NCBI GenBank assembly: GCA_039105265.1
Contig: JAPFFF010000015.1
Span: 2,108,001-2,172,000, forward strand
DNA: 64,000 nucleotides
Reading direction: 5' to 3'
DNA from: Tritrichomonas musculus
Taxonomy: Eukaryota; Parabasalia; Tritrichomonadida; Tritrichomonadidae
This document shows, one piece after another, positions 40,766 through 51,500 of the stretch. A program made the translations under genes and the position numbers. The stretch's first letter is position 1. The number at the start of each line of letters is the position of its first letter. Below the pieces are notes generated by a model. It did not search any database. It was not told the DNA's origin and saw only the letters and a list, made by a program, of their open reading frames with translations.

Positions 40766-41223
40766 AATAAATTCTTTGATATTACATTAATTATGCCTAT
40801 GATCTCTTTTTTTCTTTCAACTTAAATTTAATTTTATTTTGATTTGAAAATTTTCAAATTTATCAAATCAATTTATGTAAGTTATCATTATCTTTAGAAC
40901 CATGCTTCTTTGTTGTTTTATATTTAATGATTCATATTAATCATTCAGAGATTATTATATTCGAAAAATAATATTTGAGTTAATCTATCGGCATTTTCTT
41001 TCAAAAAAAAAAAAAAATTCAAAAAGGTTATAAATAATTGTTTGAAACTAACTTTACAAAAAGTTTCGGATATACAGAAAAGTCTCAAATACAAATTTTT
41101 AAATTTACATGTAAACTCGAAAAGAATGGAAATGCACTGATGAAAATATCAAAGTCAATCAAAAATTTATTGAAAAAAATAAAATTAAAAAAGTGGCTTT
41201 TTTTATCAAATTTCTCAAATAAA
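40766..41223. other. Spacer between RPS9 and Rab
   Basis: 458 bp. The first ~35 bp after the RPS9 stop resemble the 3' flank of RPS9 copy 2 (both contain TTGATATTACATT or CTGATATTACATT). The rest is AT-rich; TTCAAAAAGGTTATAAATA lies about 190 bp before the Rab ATG. The open frame continues upstream of the Rab ATG but without an ATG at its beginning; the in-frame ATG at ~41140 would add a Lys-rich extension not found in Rabs. Confidence 0.5.
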
Positions 41224-41802
41224 ATGTCTACATCATATAGCTTCAAGTTCATCATCATTGGATCCAGTGGTGTTGGTAAAACCGCAATTTTGAAGAGGCT
41301 TGTCGAAGATACCTTTTCAACAGATTCTCAATCAACAATTGGTGTTGAATTCGATTCAACAATGATCGAAGTCGACGGTCAACAAATCAAGCTTCAAATA
41401 TGGGATACTGCTGGACAAGAACGTTTTAGATCAATTGCAAAAGCTTATTTCCGAAACGCTGTTGGTGTTATCCTTGTCTTTGATATTACTGAAAGAAAAT
41501 CCTTTGACGACGTCAATATGTGGCTCAACGATGTTCATTCGTTATGCGATCCAACTGCTGTTGTACTTCTTATTGGTAATAAATGCGATCTTGCAGAGAA
41601 TCGAGTTGTTACCTTATCAGAAGCTGAACAATTTGCTCAACATCACCAGCTCCAATATTTGGAAACATCAGCTATGAACGGAACAAATGTTAAAGACGCA
41701 TTTGTAAAAGTTGCTACTCAAATCTATCGAAAAGGTATTAAGGCTTCACCGAAACCAAAGATTACTCCTACAGAAAACCAAGATAAGAAAGGATGCTGCT
41801 AA
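41224..41802 (+). CDS. Rab GTPase (Rab2/4/14-like)
   Basis: 192 residues from ATG 41224, chosen because MSTSYSFKFIIIG is the normal Rab start; the longer frame upstream lacks homology. GSSGVGKT lies at 13-20, switch I with STIGVEFDS (~38-46, RabF1 region), WDTAGQERFRSI (~61-72, RabF3/F4), NKCD (~119-122), ETSAM (~149-153), and the C terminus ends GCC, a double geranylgeranylation site. All five G motifs are canonical, unlike the Rab-like gene at 0.8 kb. The effector region is closest to Rab2/Rab4/Rab14-type proteins of secretory and endosomal traffic; exact subfamily needs a tree. Confidence 0.93.
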   Translation: MSTSYSFKFIIIGSSGVGKTAILKRLVEDTFSTDSQSTIGVEFDSTMIEVDGQQIKLQIWDTAGQERFRSIAKAYFRNAVGVILVFDITERKSFDDVNMWLNDVHSLCDPTAVVLLIGNKCDLAENRVVTLSEAEQFAQHHQLQYLETSAMNGTNVKDAFVKVATQIYRKGIKASPKPKITPTENQDKKGCC

Positions 41803-43092
41803 TTATTTTTTAAAAATACTTATCTATTTTATCAATTACGCAGTTTTTTTTTTGTTAATCTTTTATCATAAAATAAAAATCTATTGAAAAATTCAATTAA
41901 GTTTTTTTTGAATGATCTCAAAAATACCTAATGTAACTTATATCTTTATCTCAATAAACTTGAATATTATAATATTAAATTTCTGTTTTATTATTATTTA
42001 ACTGTGATATCTAAATTTAAAACTTGAAGTATTTTTTTATTTAGCATAGAAGTCTTCTTAACGCAAATATTGGGAATAATCATTTTCTAATATTATGAAT
42101 AAAAATATGAATTCTTTGGTTTCATGCACTAATTAATGTATATCAAATGAAATTGCATATTTATGTCATAATTTTTTTCTAATAAAGAAAAAAAATGTTA
42201 AATTCTGATTGGAAGAAGCAAAATTAATATATTTTAAATAGATCCAGTGAGCAATTTAATGTTGTACATATTTTTAAGAAATATATAAATACTTTGTTTG
42301 ATATTTAAAAAACATATTCAGCGATATTATTTTCAGTAGCAAGCACTTATGAAAAAAATAATATAAGAAGTTTTACAATAAAAAAACTGAAAATTGCATT
42401 TCCTCCCTAACTCAGTGGATCACTTATCAGTATAAATAATATCCACAAATTAATTAATAAGTGGATAGCATTCAAATTCGAGCATAATAATATATCAAAA
42501 TATTTCATTATAAATAATGGATATATATATATATATATATTGAATTCAAAAAATGTCTTATTAATTGCTGAATTGAAATATGAACTGGATTTTAATTAAA
42601 TATAAAAAGATTATTAAATAAAAATGAAATAAAGAAGACGTGCATCTAAAATAAATGGTTTGTCACCTAATGTAATTGGAATTCCTTATAAAATATCAAT
42701 CAAAGACGAGTTAAAATACGGAAGCATTGGCATATATCAAAAATTTCGAATTTTAAAAATGAGCATTGGCGAGTTTGCACAAGTTTCAAGAATTGAAATG
42801 AATTGGCATTTTTTCTCAAAACAAAACTTTTTGAATCAAAAATCTTGCTTTTGTATATCTCTATTTTTCATAGATCCTAGCCAAAACGCCTTGATTTACC
42901 CCAACATTAGCAAATATATGTCAAAAATTTATGGATCTTTAATGCTTACAGAAAATTAAAACAATTAAAATTATATAATTAATGATCATAATATAAATCA
43001 AACTCAAAGCTATAAAAAAATAAAGTATTTTTAACTTACCATAAAAGAATACAAAGATAATAATGTGTTAATTTAATTCTTTAATTCAACTT
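41803..43092. other. 1.3-kb AT-rich gap with one unassigned ORF
   Basis: Mostly AT-rich, with (AT)n at 42520-42540. Near 42405-42500 there is a tRNA-5'-half-like stretch (TCCTCCCTAACTCAGTGG) without a matching 3' half. A frame without an early ATG at 42633-42959 (see separate entry) is the only coding-like part. Confidence 0.4.
42633..42959 (+). pseudogene. Coding-like remnant of unknown origin
   Basis: The frame reads RRASKINGLSPNVIGIPYKI, SIKDELKYGSIGIYQKFRIL, ... NWHFFSKQNFLNQKSCFCIS and ends ...YGSLMLTEN at a TAA (42957). It has no ATG before internal residue ~43 and is followed by a normal TAAAAC end. Composition is more codon-like than the flanks. It may be the 3' part of a decayed gene or mobile element. 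No domain recognised. Confidence 0.3.
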
Positions 43093-43641
43093 TTATTTAA
43101 ATTTCTTATTGATTTGTTCGCCAAGCCAGTCAAGTCCTTCATAAAGTCCATCACCTGTAGTTGCGCAAGCTCCTTGAATTTGCCATGCTCTGTTTGTGAT
43201 AGTATTCAATCTTAAACGGTTACCAAGCTCTTGTGGCTTAATAGCGTTTGGAAGATCTTGTTTGTTTGCATAAACAAGAAGAATTGCATCACGAAGTTCA
43301 TCTTCTTCAAGAAGCTTATGAAGTTCGTCACGGGCTTCATCAATACGACCAATATCGTTTGAATCGACAACGAAAATAAGGCCTTGTGTGTTATGGAAAT
43401 AATGACGCCAAAGAGCACGAATACGGTCCTGACCACCGACATCCCAAACGTTCATATTGAAACCTTTGTATTCGATGGTTTCGACATTGAAACCAATTGT
43501 TGGAATTGTTGTAACATGTTCGCCTAATTTAAGTTTATAAAGAATTGTTGTCTTACCTGCTGCGTCAAGACCAAGCATTAGGCAACGAGTTTCACGATTG
43601 CCGAACCATTTTTTCCAAAGATCGCTAAAGAAGAGTCCCAT
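43093..43641 (-). CDS. ARF1: ADP-ribosylation factor (ARF1-type)
   Basis: 182 residues from ATG 43641. Gly2 is present for N-myristoylation after the [15 protein letters not shown] amphipathic helix; GLDAAGKTT at 24-32, switch [26 protein letters not shown] for switch II and interswitch, NKQD, and [15 protein letters not shown] near the end are all canonical ARF1 features. It recruits COPI and adaptor coats to Golgi membranes when GTP-bound. Codon use is biased and GC-rich as in the RPS9 genes, marking high expression. AAAAAGTT lies at 43678-43685, about 37 bp upstream of the ATG. Confidence 0.97.
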   Translation of the reverse strand: MGLFFSDLWKKWFGNRETRCLMLGLDAAGKTTILYKLKLGEHVTTIPTIGFNVETIEYKGFNMNVWDVGGQDRIRALWRHYFHNTQGLIFVVDSNDIGRIDEARDELHKLLEEDELRDAILLVYANKQDLPNAIKPQELGNRLRLNTITNRAWQIQGACATTGDGLYEGLDWLGEQINKKFK

Positions 43642-44628
43642 TCTGTAAAGATGTCACTTTTTTGAATATTCTTAAGAAAAAGTTTTCTTCTTTAACAGAT
43701 GTGACTTTTTTTGTTTTGGTAATTCTAAAGATTTTCATTTTTGAACATTATTTTTGAATTTATTTCTTTGATTTTATAATTTACCCCAAATTATAGTTCT
43801 TTATTTAAAAAAAAATGATATTTAATTTGCCAATTCTCTCATTTACTTTTATTTATATGATGAAATCGAACCAAATAAATAAAAATATTCATAATTAATT
43901 TATTTATAATTGGTTATATAAAATATCTGTTAATATAATTATATTTTATTTGAATCTGTTTTTTATTCAATTTTCTCTTTTTATCATTCAATTTTGAAAT
44001 TCATCGTTTTGTATTTTCTATTCAATCTATATTTGTTCGATTAGTAGCTAAGAAATTTTGTTTCATTCATCATTTTTGATATGATTTTCTATTAAAATGT
44101 ATTAATTCGGAAATTTGAACAATGGTGTAGGTTTATGAATTGATTAAAAAAGATTTTATTCAAAAAGATTAAATATTATAATTCTCATATTTAAAATAAG
44201 TACTCATTTGTAAACAATAAGTGGCATTAATTGTAGAAATAATGTTATAAATATTGAATGTAATAAAAAAATATGATTAAACGCAAAACCTTTCAGGAAA
44301 GTTTTTATGAAAGTCCATTATTGAATAGTTTATGATTAACTTTAAGCTCATTTCACGTGCTTGAAGCAGTCATTACTGATTTAATTTAATTCTTTTTCAA
44401 TTCTTTTTGTTTGTAGACTTAATTAAGGATGATATTTTTTTCTCTGAATTTTATTGATTCATTTTTTCAATACCTCTAGAGGTATTCACGAAGAAAACTA
44501 GCCTAGCAATTTAATTCTAACTTATTTATTTTATTTTTAAAATATGTAATTAAGATAAATTACAAATTTTATATGATTCTATGTGTTTATTTTCAAGATA
44601 TTGCTTAAGCACTTTTTTGTTAGAAAAA
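43642..44628. other. AT-rich spacer
   Basis: About 1 kb with no supported gene. It holds the ARF promoter at its left end and a perfect 16-bp palindrome, ATACCTCTAGAGGTAT, at 44471-44486. Confidence 0.4.
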
Positions 44629-44693
44629 ACTCTTTTCAATAAAGGGTCCCTTTATTGATTCAATTCAATAAAGGGTCTCCCTTTAAAAGGGAG

Positions 44694-44741
<48 letters not shown>

Positions 44742-44779
44742 TTTCAATAAAGGGTCTCCCTTTAAAAGGGAGAGTAAAA
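44629..44779. repeat. Palindromic direct repeats flanking a 41-bp poly(A) run
   Basis: A 44-nt sequence (AACTCTTTTCAATAAAGGGTC, then TCCCTTTAAAAGGGAGAGTAAAA) at 44736-44779 matches both ends of 44629-44700; the left copy has an extra internal duplication of about 28 bp. Between them is an uninterrupted A run, 44697-44737. Both copies contain the palindrome TCTCCCTTTAAAAGGGAGA, and the left one also CAATAAAGGGTCCCTTTATTG (44637-44657). Direct repeats around poly(A) resemble a target-site duplication around a retroposed tail with no body, or a hairpin-driven rearrangement. An assembly artefact at the homopolymer is possible. Confidence 0.8.
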
Positions 44780-45169
44780 GGTATGGAAACTCTTATTCAA
44801 TTCAATTTTATTTTATGATTAACCATTTTTTGATTGATTTACTATTATTGAAATTCATGTATATGTAAAGAATGCTATTTTGTCATAAAACATCAAGTTA
44901 AGCACATGAATCACAAGGAAAAAAAATTTTTTTCATCTAAAAGGGGGCAATGTTTTGTACCTACACAACTTTTTCTAAGATAAACTTTTTGAAAGCATTC
45001 ACAAAATTCCAACCATTTTACATAAATTTCATTCGCCATCTGAAAGAATTCATGTGACAATCGCAGGTGATGCTGCCTCAATTCCTCCAGTTGAGTAGAA
45101 AGGAGAGAATGCAATATATTTATATACTTATATGATTTTGCCTGTTAAGAAAAAGTTCAAAACATTTCC

Positions 45170-46020
45170 ACTTCATGTGGAATTGACAACAAATGGTTCC
45201 TTAAATGAAAATTTGTGATATTGTCAAGAAATCAGATTATGCGGTGGATTTTATATCAACAGATGGTGATACTGCATTTGAAGAAATTCATTAAGACTGG
45301 TTTGAAAAGGTCATTAATCAAATTTTTAAAAGTGAAGATTCTTTTGTTAATAAAATAAAGAAAATGATCAATTTAGAAATGGTTCTCTCTAGAGACCTGC
45401 TGCATTTATTGAAAGGAGGGAGAAGTCACTTATTAAATCATATTATTTGTCTTGATCCTGAAACAATGAAATGTGTAAACATGTCAATGTATGAAGTAGG
45501 AGCAAAACTTAGCCCATTAATAAGAGATCGTTTAAATATTTTCTCAATGAAAGATGGCTACGCTTTAGAATTGTTTGTGTGGCAAACATTTACACGATTA
45601 CTCTCTGGACAGAGATGTTTGATGGTTGCTTTTATAACATTTCATTTTTATTCATGCGTTTAGCAAAAATCGAAGACTTTGAATCTTTCCAATCAAAAAA
45701 ATTGCTTGGACAAGCGATAAAAATTATTTACTTTCATTTGAAAAACATCTCAATAAGTTCTCCCGATGATTTTTTCATGCTTGAGTTTCGTTCTTCTTCT
45801 ATTTGAACTTTTTTCAGCGATAAAGTGTTTGTCATTCGCTGCATAAACACAGCAGTCGCTTATTAAATTGCAGTTATTAAACTTGTTAAATTTTTTTCCT
45901 TCGTTTATGCACAGACGATGTTGAAGAATTTTTTGGATTAATTCAACTTCTATCAAACTTTAACTATAGTTTTGACAATACCTTAAATGCTGTTGTGAAA
46001 TCTATTCTTCTTCGTAAGTA
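45170..46020 (+). pseudogene. Decayed transposase-like gene, family uncertain
   Basis: Coding-like blocks occur in shifting frames: DYAVDFISTDGDTAFEEIH (~45235), LSRDLLHLLKGGRSHLLNHI (~45385), a block RLAKIEDFESFQSKKLLGQA (~45660) with LKNISISSPDDFFMLEF (~45740), KVFVIRCINTAVAY (~45825) and DVEEFFGLIQLLSNFNYSFD (~45918). The layout DGD ... D-x-x-HLLK-x-x-R ... D-x-x-E-x-FFGLI parallels THAP9/P-element-type and similar DNA transposases (acidic catalytic residues, DxxHLLK, ENFFSxIR), but this is pattern resemblance, not a family match. There are several frameshifts and stops. A further low-complexity set of broken frames extends to ~46,870. Confidence 0.45.
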
Positions 46021-46826
46021 AAGTGAAGAACTAATTTTTCAAAATAAAATCAGAACTAGAGAAAAAGAAGGTGGAGCAGTGGTCACAAAAGAAGTTCTTA
46101 ATTAAGAATGCGTTTATACAGATTTTGCTTATATCGTTGATATACTATTCCAATTGTTCAGACCTGTAAAATTATCAGATCGCCAAACATTGACCTTTCA
46201 ATTCTTTGTTAATTTATTTACAAATTATTTAGAAAACAATGGTTTTCCTGGAGTTAAAGTTCAAAGCATCTACTCTGGCACTATGCCGCATTGTAGATAT
46301 GCAACTCTACTGTTATGTCATGCCTCTAGGGCCAGTTCCAATATCAGAATGGAGCCAAAATTGTTTTTTCGTTCTTCGAGCATGATTTTGAATTAAATAA
46401 AAAAACTTCCTACAAGGAAATCGTTCATGCAATTAAAAAGCACAATGCAAAATTTAGAAACAATCCCCGGCCCAATTACTTCGTTTGGTTTTCCAATCAT
46501 TCCATACGACACAGAATATCAAGAAATATATAGCATCATTCCAAGATGGCTATGCTCCGAATTGACTCAGAAATTATTTCAAATCTGAAAAGGGCCAAAC
46601 ATCAACTACTGTTATTAGACACGATAGTGGAATTAATTATATATTTTCTGATGCTGAACCAAAAAAATCGTTGGGATTTTCAATCGAATTATCTAATGAC
46701 ATTGAAATGAATAAAGACAAAAATATTGAAAGAGGACAAGTATATAAATTCTTCTTGAAAATATTGAAGATGAAAACATTTGACAAAAATTGTATTTTCA
46801 AATTTGGGAATGCCTTAAAGATTTTA

Positions 46827-47580
46827 TCAAATATAGATTGTCCTCCAAGATTCAACTATTGAAACTATTGTTTTATAGCATGCTTTTGAGGCATTTGAAT
46901 TTAATTTTAATAAAACATCATTTAATGTTTTTTTATATTGATATTTTTCCATGTTTGATTTAAGACTTCTTGCTGCAGCCATATCAAATATCTGCAGCAA
47001 GTGAGAACAAAGAGGTGGAAAAGTTAGTAATTGGATTTTATGAAAAGCCAAGTATTCAAGAGCTAAACTGTTATAACGACTTGAATGATTGCCTAAAATA
47101 AGTTTTGTTGGTTGTTCTGTTTCTTTTTGTCATCCATCCACTGCTCTGTGAACTAAAAAAAGCAGGAATATCTCTTAACTCTTCTGGGAGTTTGACTAGT
47201 TTTGGTAAGATGATGAATGGATCTAGCCGAACTCCCAGAGGGTTAAAGTAGAACATTCCTGTAATATGAGGCTCCACCTGGCTTACTGATGAAATTGAAT
47301 GCTCTGCTTTACCAGTTACTAACAACTTGAACTTTTTAGTTAAAGAATTAGAGGATTCATCCCCGTTTCATAAATTACATTTGTATACTTTTGATAAAAT
47401 ACTTTTGTTTTGTTTTGAGAATTGTTAAAATCTTCTCCTAGCCTTCTCCAGAAATTCGGAGTTCTTAAGAGTGATGTTGTTCCTTGCACAAAAATGATTA
47501 ATCCATGATTCGCAGGGAATGAAAGGTTCTAAAGAATTGACAATCTGTTTTGCTGTATCTGTAAACATCGTAAATTACGA
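46827..47580 (-). mobile_element. Broken DDE_1 (pogo/jerky-like) DNA transposase
   Basis: On the minus strand the pieces appear in the expected order: FTDTAKQIVNSLEPFIPCES with WINHFCARNNITLKNSEFLE and KARRRF (CENP-B/Tc5-type DNA-binding region, ~47,430-47,570), NNSQNKTKVFYQKYTNVIYE (~47,390), VTGKAEHSISSVSQVEPHIT with FNPLGVRLDPFIILPKLVKL and SSGWMTK (47,130-47,325; DDE_1 core), and LLTFPPLCSHLLQIFDMAAA with RSLKSNMEKYQYK (~46,930-47,030). The catalytic segment between SGWMTK and LTFPPLCSHLLQ is missing and the frame changes at least three times. It spans ~750 bp against ~1.5 kb for a full gene. Plain cut-and-paste transposon, now dead. TIRs were not found. Confidence 0.8.
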
Positions 47581-47841
47581 TTTGTTCTGAGTTCGTAGGC
47601 CGATTTGTTTGAAATTCTCTTTCAAAATTTGGTTTCGCCTTCAAAATTAATATGAGGCCGATATATATAAAATATGAGGCCTGTCCAGTGATGGTATATT
47701 TATTTATAAAATTCAATTAAATTTTTCAATAATATACCCTATTTTTTCTCACAAAATATTTTTGAATTCAATTCAATGCTTTTTAAAATTCTTTGAATTT
47801 TTTACTTACACAATACTAACGCAGTTTCAATAGTTAACAAC

Positions 47842-48039
47842 ATGTCAAGAGATTTCAATGTTTCTGACTTGCCGCACAAACTTGTTAAGTGCCGCTTTTG
47901 CGACCAGAGTGTTGAACTTGGGGTCCTACCTTTACATGAACATTTATGCCAGACGGCAATAGAAAACAAAAATTCGAAACAACAATCAAAACAACAATCA
48001 AACAAGGTCCACACAACACAATCTGAAAATTTAACCTAA
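47842..48039 (+). CDS. Small C2HC zinc-finger-like protein
   Basis: 65 residues from ATG 47842. KCRFCDQSVELGVLPLHEHLC gives C-x2-C-x12-H-x3-C spacing, a compact zinc-binding unit like UBZ/Rad18-type or TRAF-type single fingers; the remaining 35 residues are a Gln/Ser/Lys tail (KNSKQQSKQQSNKVHTTQ). Single fingers of this type often bind ubiquitin or act as adaptors. The frame is short and stands alone beside decayed transposon sequence, so it could also be a surviving fragment of a larger gene. ACTAACGCAG just before it recalls the trichomonad branch-point/3' splice motif, but no 5' site is seen. Confidence 0.5.
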   Translation: MSRDFNVSDLPHKLVKCRFCDQSVELGVLPLHEHLCQTAIENKNSKQQSKQQSNKVHTTQSENLT

Positions 48040-48568
48040 TTTTCAAAATATTCTTTTTTTTTTTTCCTCTTAATCAATCTCTAATAATGAAATTGATAAT
48101 ATTACACAAAAAGAAATGGAGGGGATAAAAAAGCATACCGAAATTGGATCCATTATACCAAATAATAATAATTGGAATCATTTTTACATAAATTCTTTGT
48201 TTAGTTAAAACAAGTATTTTGCCATCATTTGCTATTTTATTCTTTTGAATGTTTTTACAAATTGTAAAATTTAAGAACGTAATCTGAATTACCAAACACA
48301 CATAAAAATGCAATCATTCAAATTTGAATAATTTCTGAAAATTATGAAATGCAATTGTTTTCTAAATATTTCCTTTTTTTATTATAAATGTAAAGACTTT
48401 TAATCAAAATAAAATATGTATCCACATTTATAATCTAAAAAATGTTATTTTGTTTATGGATATTCTATTTCAAGTAAAAATACAAGATTTTTGTTCAAAG
48501 TTGTTGTACGTTTATTTACACAATTTGATTGAATTTTTCAATACATTAACATCATTTTTATAGAGGAA
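48040..48568. other. AT-rich spacer upstream of the formin gene
   Basis: 529 bp without ORF. GTTCAAAGTTGTTGTACG lies 50-70 bp before the formin ATG. Nothing else recognised. Confidence 0.4.
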
Positions 48569-51500
48569 ATGCTCATTCCTCTTTTTTCGTCTATATTTTC
48601 ATGCCTTTTTGGAACATCAATTATTATTCTGATATCAATTGTTATCATGTCTACTCTTTACAAGTTAAATCGCTATTTTTCAGATATGATTGTCAATCTT
48701 TTTATTAAAGATTCAATTAGTTTCAATAATTATATAAATATTTCTAATATCACATGGGAAGAATCTAAAATATCATTTAGAAAACGCTCTATTTCTTTAA
48801 AGAATTGCTGTTTTACAATTTCCAAATATGTTTTTAATTTCCGTAAACTTGATATCAATTTTTCATTGAACTTCAATATTTTAAATTCATCCAATGGCGA
48901 AAATTCTCAAGTCGATAAACAGATTAAAAGCAAATTAAGTTTTTTTAAGAAAAAAATTTCAATTTATGACTTCACCATTTCAAACAAGCTTCAATTTAGT
49001 GAAAAAAATAGGAATAATCTTGATGATAACATCAACAGACTTATTTGCTTTTTGAAAAATATTGTTACCTCTTCATCTTTTAAAGAAATAAATGATGAAA
49101 AAGTTGGGAAGGCAATTTTCACAATTTCATGCAATATCAATGAATACATAACAAAAAATTTGTCAAAATATTCAGATATTTCACAAATTACTATCCATTC
49201 TCTTTCTTTTGTATTTTTAGATCATTATTCTTCAAAAATTGCAAAGAAAAATATTAATTATTCACAGAGGAAAAATAAATCGATATTAATAGAATCCAAC
49301 AAAATTAATATATTAAATAAAATTAATATCGAATCAAAATATGCATCTATATTATTGAACCAGTTTAGCTTATGCTCTCAAATCCAAGAATCAGACAAAC
49401 CAATTGTATATGCACGTAAAAACCCTATTTATTCCACAGAATACGCTGCTTTTGATTTTTATTCTCTGCCAAATAAAATAAAAAATCAATGTGAAGTTGA
49501 TTTTAAAATTAGAACTACATCCTTCCCAATAGAAGATGAAGAATTTTCCAAATTTATCAAAGAAATCGAAATTATTTTCTCTTCTTCTCATCCATTAACA
49601 AATTCTTTCAAAGACAAGAAAAAAGAGTCATCTCAAATCATGAAATCTTCTAAAATCACCATAAAACAATCAGATGATAACCAGAACCAGAAGAAACCAA
49701 AACATATTGGGAAGATCAAAATGAAAAATCAAGAAAATCTAAAAGAAACTGCACAAGAAACAATAAAGCCTAAGACGGCGAAAAAAGAAGAAAAACAGAT
49801 TAAAAAGAAACGCTGTGTTCGTTTCTCTGAGCCAAATTTGAAATCATATTTAAAAGAAGATAAAAAACCTAATATCAAAGAAAAAGATAAAGAAAAGACG
49901 TCTTCTAATGAAGAACTGACTTCCGAGCTCCAGCCAACTCCCAATCAAACAGTTGTACAAAATTCCGTACCTGATTCAATTTTAAAAGAATCCACAACAG
50001 CTCAGCCTAGCACAAAATCAATTTCAGCAACAGAATCAGAATCAGAATCAGATATTAATTCGAAATCAATCCAAAAGGCAGATTCTGCACCACTCATATC
50101 TACTATTTTAATTCCAGTGCAAATAAACTCAGATTCCAACATCCAATTAAATCCAAATGAAACTGATCCACAATCATCATTAGGACCTCCTCCACCTCCA
50201 CCTCCACCTCCACCTCCTCCACCCCCGCCTCCTGCACCATCGTCTCAAAACTCACCTCAAGCACAGCAAATGATCGTTATTAAAGGAATTAAGACTAGAT
50301 CGATATTTTGGAAAAAAGTCAACAGGACCAGTCTCGATGGCACAATTTGGGGAAGCATTAATCAAAGAGGGATTGAAAATGATTTCGACCTTGATAATAA
50401 CGAACTTTCCAATTTTGCTCATATATTCTCACAAAAAAGCAATTCGAGCCTTTCAAATAACAATTCAGAAAACGGAAGTAATCAATCGAATTCTGTTGTC
50501 CAACTAGTCAGCTCACAAAAAGCCAAAGCAACAGCCATTCTTCTTTCTGGTCTCAAAATGCAGCCAGAAACAATTTTGAAGCGCGTTTTTGAGCTTGATT
50601 ACAAATCGTTCACAGAATCACAGCTTCAGACGATGCTCAAAAACGCACCAGATCAAGATGATTACAACGCAATCGACCAGTTCAAAGAAGACAAAAGAAA
50701 ACTTGGCATTTGTGAGAAATATTTTCTTGCAATTCGAGATTTCACAAAATTGAATGAAAATTCGTTAAAAAATCCAACAAATGCTACAAAAGAAAGCGGA
50801 TGCGAAGAAGCCTTGTTTTATAAGGCACGAATTATGCTGATGCTGTCGTTACTTGTCACAAAAAGCTCACTACGATCGCTGAGCGAAAAATTACAACTTA
50901 TTCTTGATACTTTTTACGACATTAGAGAGTCACCAACACTGATGAAAGTATTGGCTTGTATACTGAAACTTGGAAATATCTTAAATTACGGAACAGTTCG
51001 TGGTTCTGCATTAGGATTTGATATCTCAATTCTTCCAAAACTTTCTGACACTCGTTCATCGTCTCTACCAAATTACACGCTCCTCCACTACGTTGCATCA
51101 ATGCTAGAGAAGAAGGATGAATGCCAGAAAAAAGAATTGGAAAATAAAAATTTAAATTTGAATGATAATTTGGCCGACATTGAAAATAATGAAGAACCTC
51201 TTAATTATATTGAGAAGCTTCACTATGAAATGTCTAACGTGATGATGTGTGAGAAAATTGATCTGACTGGTCTTCAAGAAGTCTACAAAGAGACAATCAA
51301 ACATTTCAATAGTCTAAGAGATATCATGAAGACGGTCGATGCAAAGCTCGCAGAAATTCAATCTACAAAATCTCAAGATTCACTAACAAGTTCACCCAAT
51401 TTGAATTCAAAGAGAAGGAAATCTTTGAATCCTTTCTTATCATCAAATAAATCAAATAAACATTCGAAAAATGACTCTCAATTTGACATTGAGATGTCAT

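Noticed and set aside
41038-41223. 62-residue N-terminal extension of the Rab gene
   Set aside because: Lys/Phe-rich AT-driven translation, no Rab has it, and the frame does not begin with ATG; the start at 41224 gives a standard Rab.
42403-42500. tRNA-like stretch TCCTCCCTAACTCAGTGG with a downstream TTCAAATTCGAGC
   Set aside because: The 5' part resembles a tRNA acceptor/D-arm, but no complementary 3' acceptor strand, anticodon arm or proper T-arm can be drawn; at best a decayed fragment.
47800-47841. Possible intron 3' end ACTAACGCAG before the zinc-finger ORF
   Set aside because: Resembles the trichomonad branch-point/3' splice motif, but no GTAYGT donor within a plausible distance was found and the ORF needs no intron.
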